Assembly: GCA_949127735.1 (NCBI GenBank)
Contig: CASBPX010000033.1
Span: 1 to 59,895, forward strand
Reading direction: 5' to 3'
DNA length: 59,895 bases
From: Candidatus Obscuribacterales bacterium
Lineage (GTDB): Bacteria > Cyanobacteriota > Vampirovibrionia > Obscuribacterales > Obscuribacteraceae
This document shows positions 18,109 through 26,549 of the stretch, in pieces (within the stretch, counting starts at the first letter, position 1; the number at the start of each line of letters is the position of its first letter). The translations under genes and the position numbers were made by a program. Below the pieces are notes generated by a model, which saw only the letters and a list, made by a program, of their open reading frames with translations, was not told the DNA's origin and searched no databases.

Positions 18109-18521
18109 AAAATAACAAAATCGATAAAAATGGAAAATTGAAAAACGGTATCCACACCGTTTTGTTTAAAAACGGTGCCATTGACAACGTGGGCGAATTT
18201 CAAAATGGCGAAAAAACCGGCGAATGGAAATATTATTTAGCCAACGGCAATCTCAAAGCCAGTGGCCGCTACAGAAACGACAAACTGGTAGGCGAATGGA
18301 CCTGGTATCGAGAAAATGGTGAGCTTATGCAAACAGGCAGCTTTGACACCGATCAGAAAAAAACTGGCCTGTGGAAGCGTTATCATGCAAACGGACAGCT
18401 CAGCGATCAAGGTCAATATGTGGCCGACAAAAAAGTGGGCGAATGGCAAATCTATGACGCATCAGGCAAACTGATCAAAAGCGTTCAACATAAATTGCCT
18501 GCGGCAAACAGTCTTTCTTAG
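18105..18521 (+). CDS. MORN_2 repeat protein (YwqK-like)
   Basis: A 138-residue protein made of about five MORN_2 units of roughly 22 residues, with the signature GEWKYYLANGNLKASGRY, GEWTWYRENGELMQTGSF and GLWKRYHANGQLSDQGQY. The family is widespread; some members are annotated as YwqK-type antitoxins, but with no toxin partner here I would not call it one. There is no signal peptide. The ATGA overlap with the HTTM-like gene shows tight coupling. Confidence 0.85.
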   Translation: MKNNKIDKNGKLKNGIHTVLFKNGAIDNVGEFQNGEKTGEWKYYLANGNLKASGRYRNDKLVGEWTWYRENGELMQTGSFDTDQKKTGLWKRYHANGQLSDQGQYVADKKVGEWQIYDASGKLIKSVQHKLPAANSLS

Positions 18522-18540
18522 AAGTTAGCGCTTCAGTCAG

Positions 18541-18566
18541 ACAAGACAAGACAAGAAAAGAAAAGA
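18541..18566. repeat. Short pentanucleotide repeat tract
   Basis: A purine-rich tract just after the MORN gene reads as ACAAG repeated three times, then AAAAG-type units. It precedes the hairpin at 18571-18590. It is non-coding and looks like a simple slippage tract. Confidence 0.55.
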
Positions 18567-18570
18567 TTGA

Positions 18571-18590
18571 CCGGTGATTAAAATCACCGG
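18571..18590. terminator. Hairpin between convergent genes
   Basis: A 9-bp perfect stem (CCGGTGATT with AATCACCGG) has a 2-nt centre. It lies between the MORN gene stop (+ strand) and the stop of the GT39-like gene (- strand), overlapping the latter's stop codon. No T-run follows on the + strand; on the - strand the tail is CAATCTTTTCTTTTC. It could stop transcription from the - strand side. Confidence 0.5.
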
Positions 18591-20122
18591 GGTTGGTCAC
18601 CAACCTTGGGCAGATAAAAATCTTGCATGCGACCTTCGTCAATAAAAGAGCCAACTGGTTGATAATTATCTTTTACCGCTCGAATCACTGATTCATCCCA
18701 ATAATAATGAGGCTTAAGCAGACAGCCGTCACGCGCATTAAGCACAAGGGCACCATACTCTCTGGCCTGGATGCGTTTTTTTATATCCTTCATTCGCTCT
18801 TCGAGCAAACCAGGCGTGGCTTGCCAGGTTTGCAAAAAAGTGGCAATATCAACGAACTCAGGTCTGGCGTCTAAATCAATGGCAACAGAGCAATCTTCGC
18901 AAAGCATCAGCCCTTTGTTGAAGGGCACAGAGCGCATGATTTCACGAGCGTTGATCATGGGAATTACAGACTGATTGAGCCTTTCGCTTAAATCACTGAT
19001 TACATAGATACCTACAGCCACACAAATAAAAATCAGAAGGAGAAAACGCCGTTTTGTCTGATCTACCGCTAGTGCCAGCAACCAGGCGCAACAGAATGCG
19101 GACACCATTGTTTCGTCAACATTGGCAAATTCAGCGCCCAGAGAATAAAAAGCCAAGATGCTGGACAAAATAAATAAAGTTGAAATTAGAGCCAACGCTG
19201 AAAGATGACGGCGGTAAGGCCCCTGGCGCTGTTCACTATCACGAAAATAACCGGCAATAATGATAAACAAAGCCACTGGAGTCAATAAAAATGGTAGCCA
19301 GTTAGAACCTAGCCAGAGCAAATGCTTATGCAGAGCGTGCCATTGAAAGGGTGCCTGGGCGGCAAACAACATGTGATTGAGAAAACCACCGGCGGTGGCA
19401 TTGTTAATCAACCAGGTGGTAACAATAATAAGAAAAGAACTGAGCCCCATGAACAAAAGTGATAGACGCCACTGTCTACCGATGATTAAAGCTGCAGCAA
19501 TCGCCGGCACCACCACCAGTGCAGCCTGTTTGGTAAAGGCGGCTGCAAGGCAGAGAGTGGCAATAACAATCAGTCGGGGCAGCCGAAATATGTTGTCATC
19601 TTTGGGCTTACGCGCCAGCACGAGATATTGCTGGATTGCCAGCAACACAAAAGTAAGGGAGAGCATATCTACTCGCCCTTTGAACGAATAAGACCAAATT
19701 GTCCAGAATGATGAGAATATCAGTAAACCGATAATGCGCGCTAATTTTGAACAACCACTTAGGGCAAAGATGCGGTAGCTGGTTACCAGACTGACAATGA
19801 AAGCTCCCATACTGAGCATGCGCATGGGATAAAAGGCCGCACCCGTGATTTTGAAGAGCCAACCGAGCAAGGCAAAATAAACGGGTGGATAAACCACGCA
19901 TTGCCAGGGGTGCGAATATAAGCGGGCAAAATCGTAGGCATTTCTGTTTTCGGAAAGGGCCAGAGCCGCCCACATTGATGAGCCTTCTTCACCCAAGCCA
20001 TAAGGTGAAGCCAGAGATAGTGACCAGCCCTGATAATAGAAAAAAACCAGCAGAAAAAAAAGAACGCCGACAAGTGGCCAGTGCACTAAGTTGTCGAGTC
20101 TGCGATTTGCCGCTGTTGCCAC
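18584..20122 (-). CDS. GT-C membrane glycosyltransferase (GT39/ArnT-like)
   Basis: A 512-residue polytopic protein. After the first helix (WPLVGVLFFLLVFFYYQGW) comes an acidic loop GLGEEGSSMWAAL, and then YPPVYFALLGWLF, as in GT39-type polyprenyl-phosphate sugar transferases. About ten helices are followed by a soluble outer domain of about 110 residues. It lies alone, convergent with the MORN operon and divergent from the LRR gene 37 bp away. Acceptor and sugar unknown. Confidence 0.78.
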   Translation of the reverse strand: MATAANRRLDNLVHWPLVGVLFFLLVFFYYQGWSLSLASPYGLGEEGSSMWAALALSENRNAYDFARLYSHPWQCVVYPPVYFALLGWLFKITGAAFYPMRMLSMGAFIVSLVTSYRIFALSGCSKLARIIGLLIFSSFWTIWSYSFKGRVDMLSLTFVLLAIQQYLVLARKPKDDNIFRLPRLIVIATLCLAAAFTKQAALVVVPAIAAALIIGRQWRLSLLFMGLSSFLIIVTTWLINNATAGGFLNHMLFAAQAPFQWHALHKHLLWLGSNWLPFLLTPVALFIIIAGYFRDSEQRQGPYRRHLSALALISTLFILSSILAFYSLGAEFANVDETMVSAFCCAWLLALAVDQTKRRFLLLIFICVAVGIYVISDLSERLNQSVIPMINAREIMRSVPFNKGLMLCEDCSVAIDLDARPEFVDIATFLQTWQATPGLLEERMKDIKKRIQAREYGALVLNARDGCLLKPHYYWDESVIRAVKDNYQPVGSFIDEGRMQDFYLPKVGDQPR

Positions 20123-20159
20123 TATTCGCTTGTCATCCTTGTAGTATTATTCTACAGAT

Positions 20160-21110
20160 TTGATGATAATCGATTATTCTCCAATAAACTTGCGCTTCTA
20201 TATGACTTTTGCCTCACTGATAAAAATTCTGCTGGCCTCATCCGCTCTGGTTCTTGTTTGCGCCCAGGCTCCGGAAGCAGCGGCGAAAGCTCGCCAGAAT
20301 GCAGACAGGGCCGAGCCGAAGCACGAGGTAAAAACTAAAATTATCAATTTTCCTGGCGACAGCAGCTTTGGTGATTTGCAATATAGAATCAGCCCCGAAA
20401 GCGAACAGGAGAAATTGGTGCCCGCCAAAGGTCAGGTAAAGATACCCACCCAGGCAAAAATAATGCTGGAACCTTCCACCTTCCTGCTTCGCAATGCAAA
20501 CTTAATCAAAGCCTGTAGCGACACCATAAGCGGTATCACAATTTCCGGTGAGCCCGGCAAGAGCATTATGGCGCCCTTATCAGGCAACAAATCGATTGAG
20601 ACCGTGCGAGTAAAAAATGCGAGTCTTGATGCCTCTTTAATCACCTTTACCAATTCCTTGCCTCGCTTGAAAAATCTGCTGCTTGATTCAATCGGCAACG
20701 GAAAGGCAGCGGACCAATTCAAATTTATCAAGCAACTCGAATCTGCGAGAGTGAGCAGTGATAGCGTTGCTCCAGTGCTCACGCTTATAGCTGGTTCGAA
20801 ACAAGTCAAAAAAATCGAAATCCACAACACTAAACTGACAAAGAAAGATTTCCAGTTGTTACAACAGCTGCCTGCCTTACAATTTCTCAGCATTCAGAAT
20901 ACGCAATATCCTGATTCTGCCGTTACCAATTTGCCTCAGTTTAAGGCTCTGAGAATTCTCTGGCTTGGTTCCCGGCCCTGGAGTACAAAGACTGTAGCAC
21001 CATTGAAGCAACTGAAAAATTTGAAAGAATTGCATGTTCAATTTAATGAAGAAGATATTTCGCTCTTGCGCGAAGTGCATGACGCACTACCTGAGGTGTG
21101 GGTCGATTGA
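20160..21110 (+). CDS. Secreted leucine-rich-repeat-like protein
   Basis: A 316-residue protein with an N-terminal signal-like segment (TFASLIKILLASSALVLVCA) and a C-terminal half made of LRR-type units such as LPRLKNLLLDSIG, LPALQFLSIQNTQYPDSAV and LKNLKELHVQFNEEDISLL. TTG 20160 or ATG 20163 gives the longest form, but ATG 20202 would place the signal peptide correctly at the N-terminus and may be the true start. The last repeats and the closing ALPEVWVD resemble the C-terminal end of the Ser/Thr kinase at 35290-37677. Likely an extracytoplasmic binding protein; ligand unknown. Confidence 0.7.
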   Translation: MMIIDYSPINLRFYMTFASLIKILLASSALVLVCAQAPEAAAKARQNADRAEPKHEVKTKIINFPGDSSFGDLQYRISPESEQEKLVPAKGQVKIPTQAKIMLEPSTFLLRNANLIKACSDTISGITISGEPGKSIMAPLSGNKSIETVRVKNASLDASLITFTNSLPRLKNLLLDSIGNGKAADQFKFIKQLESARVSSDSVAPVLTLIAGSKQVKKIEIHNTKLTKKDFQLLQQLPALQFLSIQNTQYPDSAVTNLPQFKALRILWLGSRPWSTKTVAPLKQLKNLKELHVQFNEEDISLLREVHDALPEVWVD

Positions 21111-22366
21111 GGACGAGTTATCAAAACCAAACCGATAACAAGCTGAAAAATACATTCCTGGTATATATCGTAATTGCCTACGCTACTCAAGGTATTGCTC
21201 AGCATTTTTGCTTGATTGCTCAACCTCTTGAATATTATCTACTCAAAGATCTGAACATGAATGCCGCTCAGGTAGCGGCACTACTTTCGGTGCTAATGGT
21301 GCCATTCATGATTAAACCGATTTTTGGCATTCTTAGCGATACTGTGCCTCTTGCCGGCTATCGCCGCAAGTCATATTTGACTCTGGTCTATGCCTTGAGC
21401 GGAGTGTTTTACCTGGCCGCCGCGGCTAGCCACTCCCTTAATTTGCTCATAGTTGCCCTGTTTTTCACCGCCTCAGGCATGGCTGCCGGCACGGTAATTC
21501 TCTGCGGCCTGACTCTCGAAATGGGCCGCCCTGACGCTGAAACGAGAAAATTTCAAGCCATTCAAGCGGTGGGTTACTATTGCGCCAATATTGTTTCCTT
21601 TCTGCTGGGCGGATATCTTTGCGGACATTTTGCGCCGCAGACCGCCCTGGCCAACGCAGCTTTAATTGCATCACTACCCTGCTTTCTAACTGCGGCAACA
21701 AGTTGGATTTTAGTCAAAGAAAAACAATCAGCTGGTATTAAAATTTCGCTGGCGGCAATCAAAACTCAATTAGCAAAGTCGCAGTCTCGTGCCCTGCTCT
21801 ACGTTTGTTTGTTCATGTGCTGCTGGAGTTTCAGCCCTGGATTCGGCACGCCTTTATATTTCCATCAAACCAAAGATCTGGGTTTCAGTCAGGTTTTCAT
21901 CGGCCAATTAGGTGCTCTATTTTCGGTAGGCATGATACTGGGATCACTTTTTTTCCGCTTCTTTCTCGACAAAAAATTAAGCCCTCAAGCACAAGCAAAA
22001 GTAGCAGTTGTAATTGGTGCTACCAGCACACTCGGCTATTTAATGCTTGGAACGGCTGCATCAGCGGTGGCTTTAGAGACTTTGCGTGGCTTTGCCGAAA
22101 TGATAGCCATTCTTTTAGTTTATGGACTGGCAGCCGATGTCAGCCCTAAAGATTTTGAGAGCACGACCATTGCTGTGCTCATTGCAGCGTACAATATTGC
22201 CGAGCAAATCTCCATCAATATCGGCGCGTCGCTCTACACTTATGTTTTCAAAGACGGATTTGCGCAGTTAATTGTAGTCAGCGCCATTGCAACTTTAGGG
22301 TGCTGGCTTTTGATTCCACTTTTACCGCAAAAAGATCAATATGCTGAAACCGTTGTACCAGGCTAG
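21098..22366 (+). CDS. Folate-biopterin (BT1) family MFS transporter
   Basis: A 422-residue transporter with 12 predicted helices. The loop after the second helix, VPFMIKPIFGILSDTVPLAGYRRKSYL, is the hallmark of the BT1 family known from cyanobacteria, plastids and kinetoplastids, which carries folates or pterins. Substrate in this organism is not certain. It overlaps the LRR gene end by 13 bp in another frame. The GTG at 21098 lies very close to GAGG, so the TTG at 21107 is an alternative start. It ends convergently with the gene at 22363, overlapping by 4 bp. Confidence 0.82.
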   Translation: MGRLRTSYQNQTDNKLKNTFLVYIVIAYATQGIAQHFCLIAQPLEYYLLKDLNMNAAQVAALLSVLMVPFMIKPIFGILSDTVPLAGYRRKSYLTLVYALSGVFYLAAAASHSLNLLIVALFFTASGMAAGTVILCGLTLEMGRPDAETRKFQAIQAVGYYCANIVSFLLGGYLCGHFAPQTALANAALIASLPCFLTAATSWILVKEKQSAGIKISLAAIKTQLAKSQSRALLYVCLFMCCWSFSPGFGTPLYFHQTKDLGFSQVFIGQLGALFSVGMILGSLFFRFFLDKKLSPQAQAKVAVVIGATSTLGYLMLGTAASAVALETLRGFAEMIAILLVYGLAADVSPKDFESTTIAVLIAAYNIAEQISINIGASLYTYVFKDGFAQLIVVSAIATLGCWLLIPLLPQKDQYAETVVPG

Positions 22367-22977
22367 CCAACGTGTTTGCGCGCTTCGTGCAATAGTTGTT
22401 TAAGCGGTAGAGTAAAGCTAACCGGCAGGTCAATGCCCGGCAATTTTGTAGAAGCTTCCATCACTACTTGCTTATTTTCGTCATAACGCAAAATTGCAGT
22501 GCCATTAATCGGCACTGTTTGCTTGCCTAAAAAAGTTTTGAACCGCACTGAAAAACCTTCGTTAATGTTGCACCGCAGGCCACTCTTCTCAGTATCAACC
22601 AGAGCTTGAAAATGAACGCGTTTGGCAATACAAACTGATTCGATTTCAACAAAAGGTGCCACGCTTTTTTTAAACGGCATATCTTTTTCTTTTTTGATGC
22701 GAATATCAACTTCAATTTCGGCCGGAGGTTTCGGCACAATATTGAATGACTCAACCTCACTCAATTCTTTTGTCAGATCGTTGACCATGTCGATAGCCGA
22801 TTGCACACCACCGACGCCGTGCTTCGCAATGCGATTTAAAGACTGCCAGGCGCCGCCAAAAGCAATTTGAGCAGCTGTACGATGCTCAGGTCCAAACATG
22901 TCTTGCAGTTTGCGCTCCATCTCAGCATAAAGCAGCCTGCTCATTTTTGCTGCTTCGCTTTCCTGGTTACCAGTCAT
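22363..22977 (-). CDS. Hypothetical protein
   Basis: A 204-residue soluble protein with no family I recognise. The first 75 residues are helical (SRLLYAEMERKLQDMF, with VGGVQSAIDMVNDLTKELSE). The remainder is beta-rich, with alternating strands (VRFKTFLGKQTVPINGTAIL, ASTKLPGIDLPVSFTLPL). There is no signal peptide and no membrane helix. It is isolated, convergent with the transporter. Codon use looks normal for the window. Confidence 0.6.
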   Translation of the reverse strand: MTGNQESEAAKMSRLLYAEMERKLQDMFGPEHRTAAQIAFGGAWQSLNRIAKHGVGGVQSAIDMVNDLTKELSEVESFNIVPKPPAEIEVDIRIKKEKDMPFKKSVAPFVEIESVCIAKRVHFQALVDTEKSGLRCNINEGFSVRFKTFLGKQTVPINGTAILRYDENKQVVMEASTKLPGIDLPVSFTLPLKQLLHEARKHVG

Positions 22978-23110
22978 TGGCTATTCTCATTTGCTCCCAT
23001 GCTTCCATCTTTCATGCTTCTTGCTTCGTTACTTCCAAGATTCATTACTTTCATGCTTCATTCTCCCATTCTTTACCTTCCGCCGCTTCGCTTTCCGGTT
23101 AAACTTATAA
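22978..23110. repeat. Pyrimidine-rich imperfect CATGCTTC repeats
   Basis: The short gap before the YbaK gene has repeated ATGCTTC / TTCATGCTTC words and long pyrimidine runs on the + strand. It is non-coding and looks like low-complexity DNA. No structure or promoter stands out. Confidence 0.45.
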
Positions 23111-23140
23111 TCTGCAATCACACCTTTCATCGGGCCTAAT

Positions 23141-23638
23141 ATGACAGTCAAGCTTCCTGCACACGCCTATTTAGACGAAAAAAACATTGATTATGAAATT
23201 CGCGGTTTTGCCGATAGCACAGAAAAGGGCGCAGCTAATGTAGCTCAAGCATTAGGCTTTCGCGAGCGCCAGATGGTCAAAACCCTCGTATTCGGCACCG
23301 ATCGCGGTGACTACGCCTTGATAATGGTGGGCGGTGATCAAAATGCGGTATCGGGACTGTTAAAAAAAGCACTGGGGTCGCGCAATATTTCAATGGCAAA
23401 ACCTGAAATTGTGCAACAGATCACTGGCTATGTCATTGGCTCCATTCCTCCTTTTCACTGGCAGCCAGAGGGTTTTTGTTCGATTCTCGAAGCATCGCTT
23501 ATGGACGAAGAAATACTTGGAGTTGGTGCCGGTGTCTGGGGCAATGAAATTCTCATCACTCCTGCCAATTTAGTGGCAGCCACTCAAGCCCGAGTTGTAA
23601 ATCTAACCAACAAGCCTCTGGCTGAAAGTGGTGCCTGA
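23141..23638 (+). CDS. ybaK: YbaK/EbsC family aminoacyl-tRNA deacylase
   Basis: A 165-residue YbaK-domain protein. These enzymes hydrolyse mischarged tRNAs (for example Cys-tRNA-Pro) or act in trans on proline-type errors. Seen features are KGAANVAQALGFRERQMVKTLVF, with the conserved lysine near residue 45, the mid GGDQNAVSGLLKKAL, and TGYVIGSIPPFHWQ, a variant of the usual GG(I/V)SPxG loop. Length is typical. ATG start. Precise substrate is not predictable. Confidence 0.87.
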   Translation: MTVKLPAHAYLDEKNIDYEIRGFADSTEKGAANVAQALGFRERQMVKTLVFGTDRGDYALIMVGGDQNAVSGLLKKALGSRNISMAKPEIVQQITGYVIGSIPPFHWQPEGFCSILEASLMDEEILGVGAGVWGNEILITPANLVAATQARVVNLTNKPLAESGA

Positions 23639-24290
23639 TTAGTCGTTGAGAAATTGAGCGACAAGGTCAGCCAACTCGTTAGGCGAGCTGAAATTAATAT
23701 TGTGTGGCCCTTTAGGCACCACCACGAGCTTTGCGTCAGGTATTAGACTGACTACTTGCTCACACCACTTTTGCGGTGCCAGCGGATCGTTTTCGCCGCG
23801 TGCCACAAGAGTTTTCATTTGCAGCAGAGGTAGTCTCGGTAAATAATCATAATCAATCATGATTTGAGTAGTCTGCATGCCCCGATGCCAGCCAAGTTCG
23901 AGCATATCTACAAACAGCACCCAATACATTTTGTTGTTTTCCAGAATACCGTCCCAAAATAATCGCAATGCTTGTTGAAATTTAGTCGGAGCAGCTGGAT
24001 CGGATGCGGGCCCGGTTAAAACGAGCCTCTCTACCATTTGCGGATACCTTAACGCCAACTCGACTGCAATTTCGCAACCATAAGAGTTAGCCAGCACCAC
24101 CGCTTTTTCTAGACCAAGATTTTGCATCCAGGCGTGTACAACTTCTGCTTGTTCATGCACCGGCAGGGCATCTTTAGGCTTGGTACTGGCACCGTGACCG
24201 GGCAAGTCGGGCACGTAAATGACATAATCGTTGGCCAACACTTTCGCTACCGGCAACAAATACTGGAGCTGGATTTCGCTAATGGCAAAA
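23639..24290 (-). pseudogene. Alpha/beta hydrolase truncated at its 5' end
   Basis: About 217 residues of a good alpha/beta hydrolase are present: LLPVAKVLANDYVIYVPDLPGHGAS, the nucleophile region LANSYGCEIAVELAL (Ser in an A-x-S-x-G elbow), the acid in RGENDPLAP and the His in GPHNINF. The preceding beta strand and HG oxyanion loop, normally about 60-80 residues earlier, are missing. From about 24290 upward the frame only shadows the N-terminus of the integrase on the other strand. The junction is probably where the mobile element entered and split the gene. It is unlikely to be active. Confidence 0.7.
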
Positions 24291-24935
24291 AAGTTTGTAG
24301 GGGCATCCTTTTTGGTAAAGTCTGCAAAAAAGACAAAGAAAAAAAAGAAGGTTGGTCCGCCGATTAAGCGAACCAACCTTGAGTGTCGTTCAAGAGAGTA
24401 TCTGACTGTGGCCGAAGTAAAGGCTCTTATTGATGCTGCCAAAAATCTCGGCAGATATGGCTTTCGAGATTCCCTCCTTATCCTTATCACTTATCGCCAT
24501 GCGCTTCGAGTGAGCGAGGTCACCGACTTAAGATGGGATCAGGTTGATCTCGACCAGGCGAGGCTGCACGTGAACCGACTAAAAAACGGAGAGCCCTCGG
24601 TCCATTACCTTGAAGGTGATGAACTTCGAGCCCTCCGCAAATTGCGCCGCGACCAAATGCCATCGCCTTTTGTCTTTTCTTCTGAGCGTCAGGGGCCGCT
24701 GTCTGCCAACGCCGTGTTCAAGATTGTTCAGCGCGCCGGCGTCGAGGCTGAGCTCGAGCTGTCGGCACACCCTCACCAACTGAGGCACAGCAAAGGTTAC
24801 CAGCTAGCTTCAGCAGGCATCGATACACGCGCCATACAGGGCTACATGGGCCACAAAAACATCCAGCACACTGTTCTATACACCCAACTGAGTCCAAAGC
24901 GTTTTAAGGGCTTCGGCAAGGATGTGCGGTTATGA
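24282..24935 (+). CDS. Tyrosine recombinase / integrase
   Basis: A 217-residue recombinase consisting of the catalytic domain with only a short Lys-rich N-terminal arm (KKTKKKKK), like small FimB-type recombinases. The catalytic set is complete: R76 (RHALRVSEV), H165 and R168 (HPHQLRHSKG), H191 (GHKNIQHTV) and Y200 (LYTQLSP). I chose ATG 24282; a longer frame starts at 24231 inside the hydrolase. It sits at the hydrolase break and probably moved the island that follows. It lacks the usual arm-binding domain, so it may rely on a partner or act on simple sites. Confidence 0.88.
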   Translation: MAKKFVGASFLVKSAKKTKKKKKVGPPIKRTNLECRSREYLTVAEVKALIDAAKNLGRYGFRDSLLILITYRHALRVSEVTDLRWDQVDLDQARLHVNRLKNGEPSVHYLEGDELRALRKLRRDQMPSPFVFSSERQGPLSANAVFKIVQRAGVEAELELSAHPHQLRHSKGYQLASAGIDTRAIQGYMGHKNIQHTVLYTQLSPKRFKGFGKDVRL

Positions 24936-25299
24936 GCCGAAGTGGGTGCTCCCAGAAACTGATACTGAAGCCTACAAAAACCTCCGAGAATAAACATTTT
25001 GGTTGAAGCAAATTCTGCGCGAAAGTAAGTTGCTGTTCGACTGCCATTTTGAAGAATAGCTCAGGAGACCTGCTGTTAGAGTGCCGAAGTCAGCAACTGC
25101 TTCAACAACTCTGGTTGCTAATATCAGGCTTTGTTGGATGGGTAAGAATGTCGCCAACTTTGGGATCGCAATATAGTCCAACGTTAGTTTTGAAAATTAT
25201 TGGTAGCCCTCCAGGGGTGGCGAAATTACAGCCGTAAGGCGTGCACAGTTGACGCGCTTGCCGCCAAGTGCTACGCTGCAAGAAAGCCCGAGGATGATC
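24936..25299. other. Intergenic region upstream of the toxin-antitoxin pair
   Basis: I see no gene in this 360-bp gap. It carries a partial inverted repeat (AGTAAGTTGCTG-like and CAGCAACTGCTTC words near 25025-25100) and, at its end, a probable promoter (separate entry). It may include an attachment site, but no direct duplication of the hydrolase junction could be found by eye. Confidence 0.35.
25249..25277 (+). promoter_or_regulatory. Probable promoter of the toxin-antitoxin operon
   Basis: TTGACG at 25249-25254 and TACGCT at 25272-25277 are separated by 17 bp, a sigma-70-type spacing. The first matches 5 of 6 consensus bases, the second is weak. It lies about 20 bp before the antitoxin ATG. 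Confidence 0.4.
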
Positions 25300-25920
25300 A
25301 TGCCATCTAGAGCAAGCGAACAAAATATTTTGGCAATAGATGTCCTGAGTAAATATTTTCAGGATGTCGGTAATGATGTGGAAACAGCGCGCTTTTATGC
25401 TGACACGCTGGGACCGGAGGGAACAGCGTATCTACTCGAACGCATAACAGGCACAGTGACAGCAAGCGCTGAAACACTTGATCCCAGCTTGATTGAATTT
25501 ATTGGTGTTCAGAACTTTAGCGATAAAGAAAAAACGACCTTAGAAATAAACAGCTTATATAACTACTTCAAGCGCAGACGTGAGCTATTGGCTAGTTCTA
25601 TAGGTTCTGTTGAAGCAGCGGAAATGCTGGCTGTGTCAAAACAAACGATTCATGACCGCATACGAGAAAAAAAATTGATTGGTCTGGTGGAATCAAACGT
25701 TATGCGTCTTCCTCTATTTCAGTTCGATCCAGCGGGTCCAAATGGGGCTGTAGCAGGATTAAGCGAGGTTCTGAAAGAACTTTCGGGAAGCTTACTTGGT
25801 AAAATCTCGTGGCTCGTAAGCGCTAACGCCGTATTAGATAACAATCCACCCGTAGAAGTTATGAAACGCGGAGATCTCGAAAGGGTCATCATTGAAGCAC
25901 GCTCTGTTGGGGTGGCTTAG
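25300..25920 (+). CDS. Xre/MbcA/ParS-like antitoxin of a RES-type pair
   Basis: A 206-residue protein directly upstream of a RES toxin. ATG 25300 follows GAGG at proper distance; another ATG lies two codons earlier. The middle has an excisionase-like helix-turn-helix (VEAAEMLAVSKQTIHDRIRE, around residues 108-130). The last 40 residues (WLVSANAVLDNNPPVEVMKRGDL) match the toxin-binding DUF2384-type tail, with the usual G-x-x-P-x-x-x-L layout. It should neutralise the toxin and repress the operon. It is longer than the common 130-150 residues, with an extra N-terminal region. Confidence 0.72.
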   Translation: MPSRASEQNILAIDVLSKYFQDVGNDVETARFYADTLGPEGTAYLLERITGTVTASAETLDPSLIEFIGVQNFSDKEKTTLEINSLYNYFKRRRELLASSIGSVEAAEMLAVSKQTIHDRIREKKLIGLVESNVMRLPLFQFDPAGPNGAVAGLSEVLKELSGSLLGKISWLVSANAVLDNNPPVEVMKRGDLERVIIEARSVGVA

Positions 25921-26547
25921 ATGGTTACAATAGCTCCGCCGCCACCAGTCGTGACACCAAATCCACTGTGGTATACAGCCGAAGCAGGAACTCGATTTGT
26001 TCGCATGTACGATCCTTCGCGTTTCGATGCCAAACCAATCGGCTTTCGAAATCATGGACCCCACAAGCGTTTTGACCACCATAAAGCCGGAGAACCCGCA
26101 GAAGATCCAGAGCATACAATTTTGTATGCTGGAAAAAGTTTCGCAGGTTGTCTAGTTGAAATTTTTGGCGACAACAGGGTTGTGCAGTTCGGTAAATGGG
26201 AGATTGTTGTCTTCGAAATTGAGCGTGATCTGTCTCTTTTGGAGCTCAGAGGCGATGGTGCCATGAGGGCAGGATCGGTAGCGGCCCTGTGCAAAGATTC
26301 TGATCACTCTCACAGCCAAACTTGGTCTCGCTATTTTTATCAAAACCAGTTCCTCTATCAAGAGAGCGATGGTTTGATATTTGGCAACGCACACAATGAC
26401 GAGCTGGCATTGGCGTTATACGAGCGCTGCGAGAGTAGCCTGAAGCTGATTAGTAATACTCCACTATCTAGCAAAAACCTTAGAAGTACGCTATTAAAAC
26501 TGGGAACAGAACTTGGTTTTGTAATTGAACCGGAAGGAGACAATTGA
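25921..26547 (+). CDS. RES domain toxin (NAD+-degrading type)
   Basis: A 208-residue RES-family protein. The family includes toxins that consume NAD+. Visible motifs are TRFVRMYDPSRF, KRFDHHKA, and the signature TILYAGKSFAGCLVEIFGD, with the active-site-type Arg, Tyr and Glu. The ATG directly follows the antitoxin TAG stop, so the two are co-translated. It belongs to the accessory island behind the integrase and may stabilise it or act in phage defence. Confidence 0.85.
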   Translation: MVTIAPPPPVVTPNPLWYTAEAGTRFVRMYDPSRFDAKPIGFRNHGPHKRFDHHKAGEPAEDPEHTILYAGKSFAGCLVEIFGDNRVVQFGKWEIVVFEIERDLSLLELRGDGAMRAGSVAALCKDSDHSHSQTWSRYFYQNQFLYQESDGLIFGNAHNDELALALYERCESSLKLISNTPLSSKNLRSTLLKLGTELGFVIEPEGDN

Positions 26548-26549
26548 TA

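Noticed and set aside
18105-18521. MORN protein as a YwqK antitoxin
   Set aside because: No toxin-like gene is adjacent; the antitoxin label is a database habit for MORN_2 proteins.
22978-23140. Repeated CATGCTTC words as a CRISPR-like or regulatory array
   Set aside because: The words are imperfect, irregularly spaced and have no constant repeat-spacer length; low-complexity DNA explains them.
24291-24490. N-terminal 65 residues of the hydrolase frame on the - strand
   Set aside because: It is the antisense of the integrase N-terminus, with a poly-Phe run from the opposite poly-Lys codons, so it is not part of the hydrolase.
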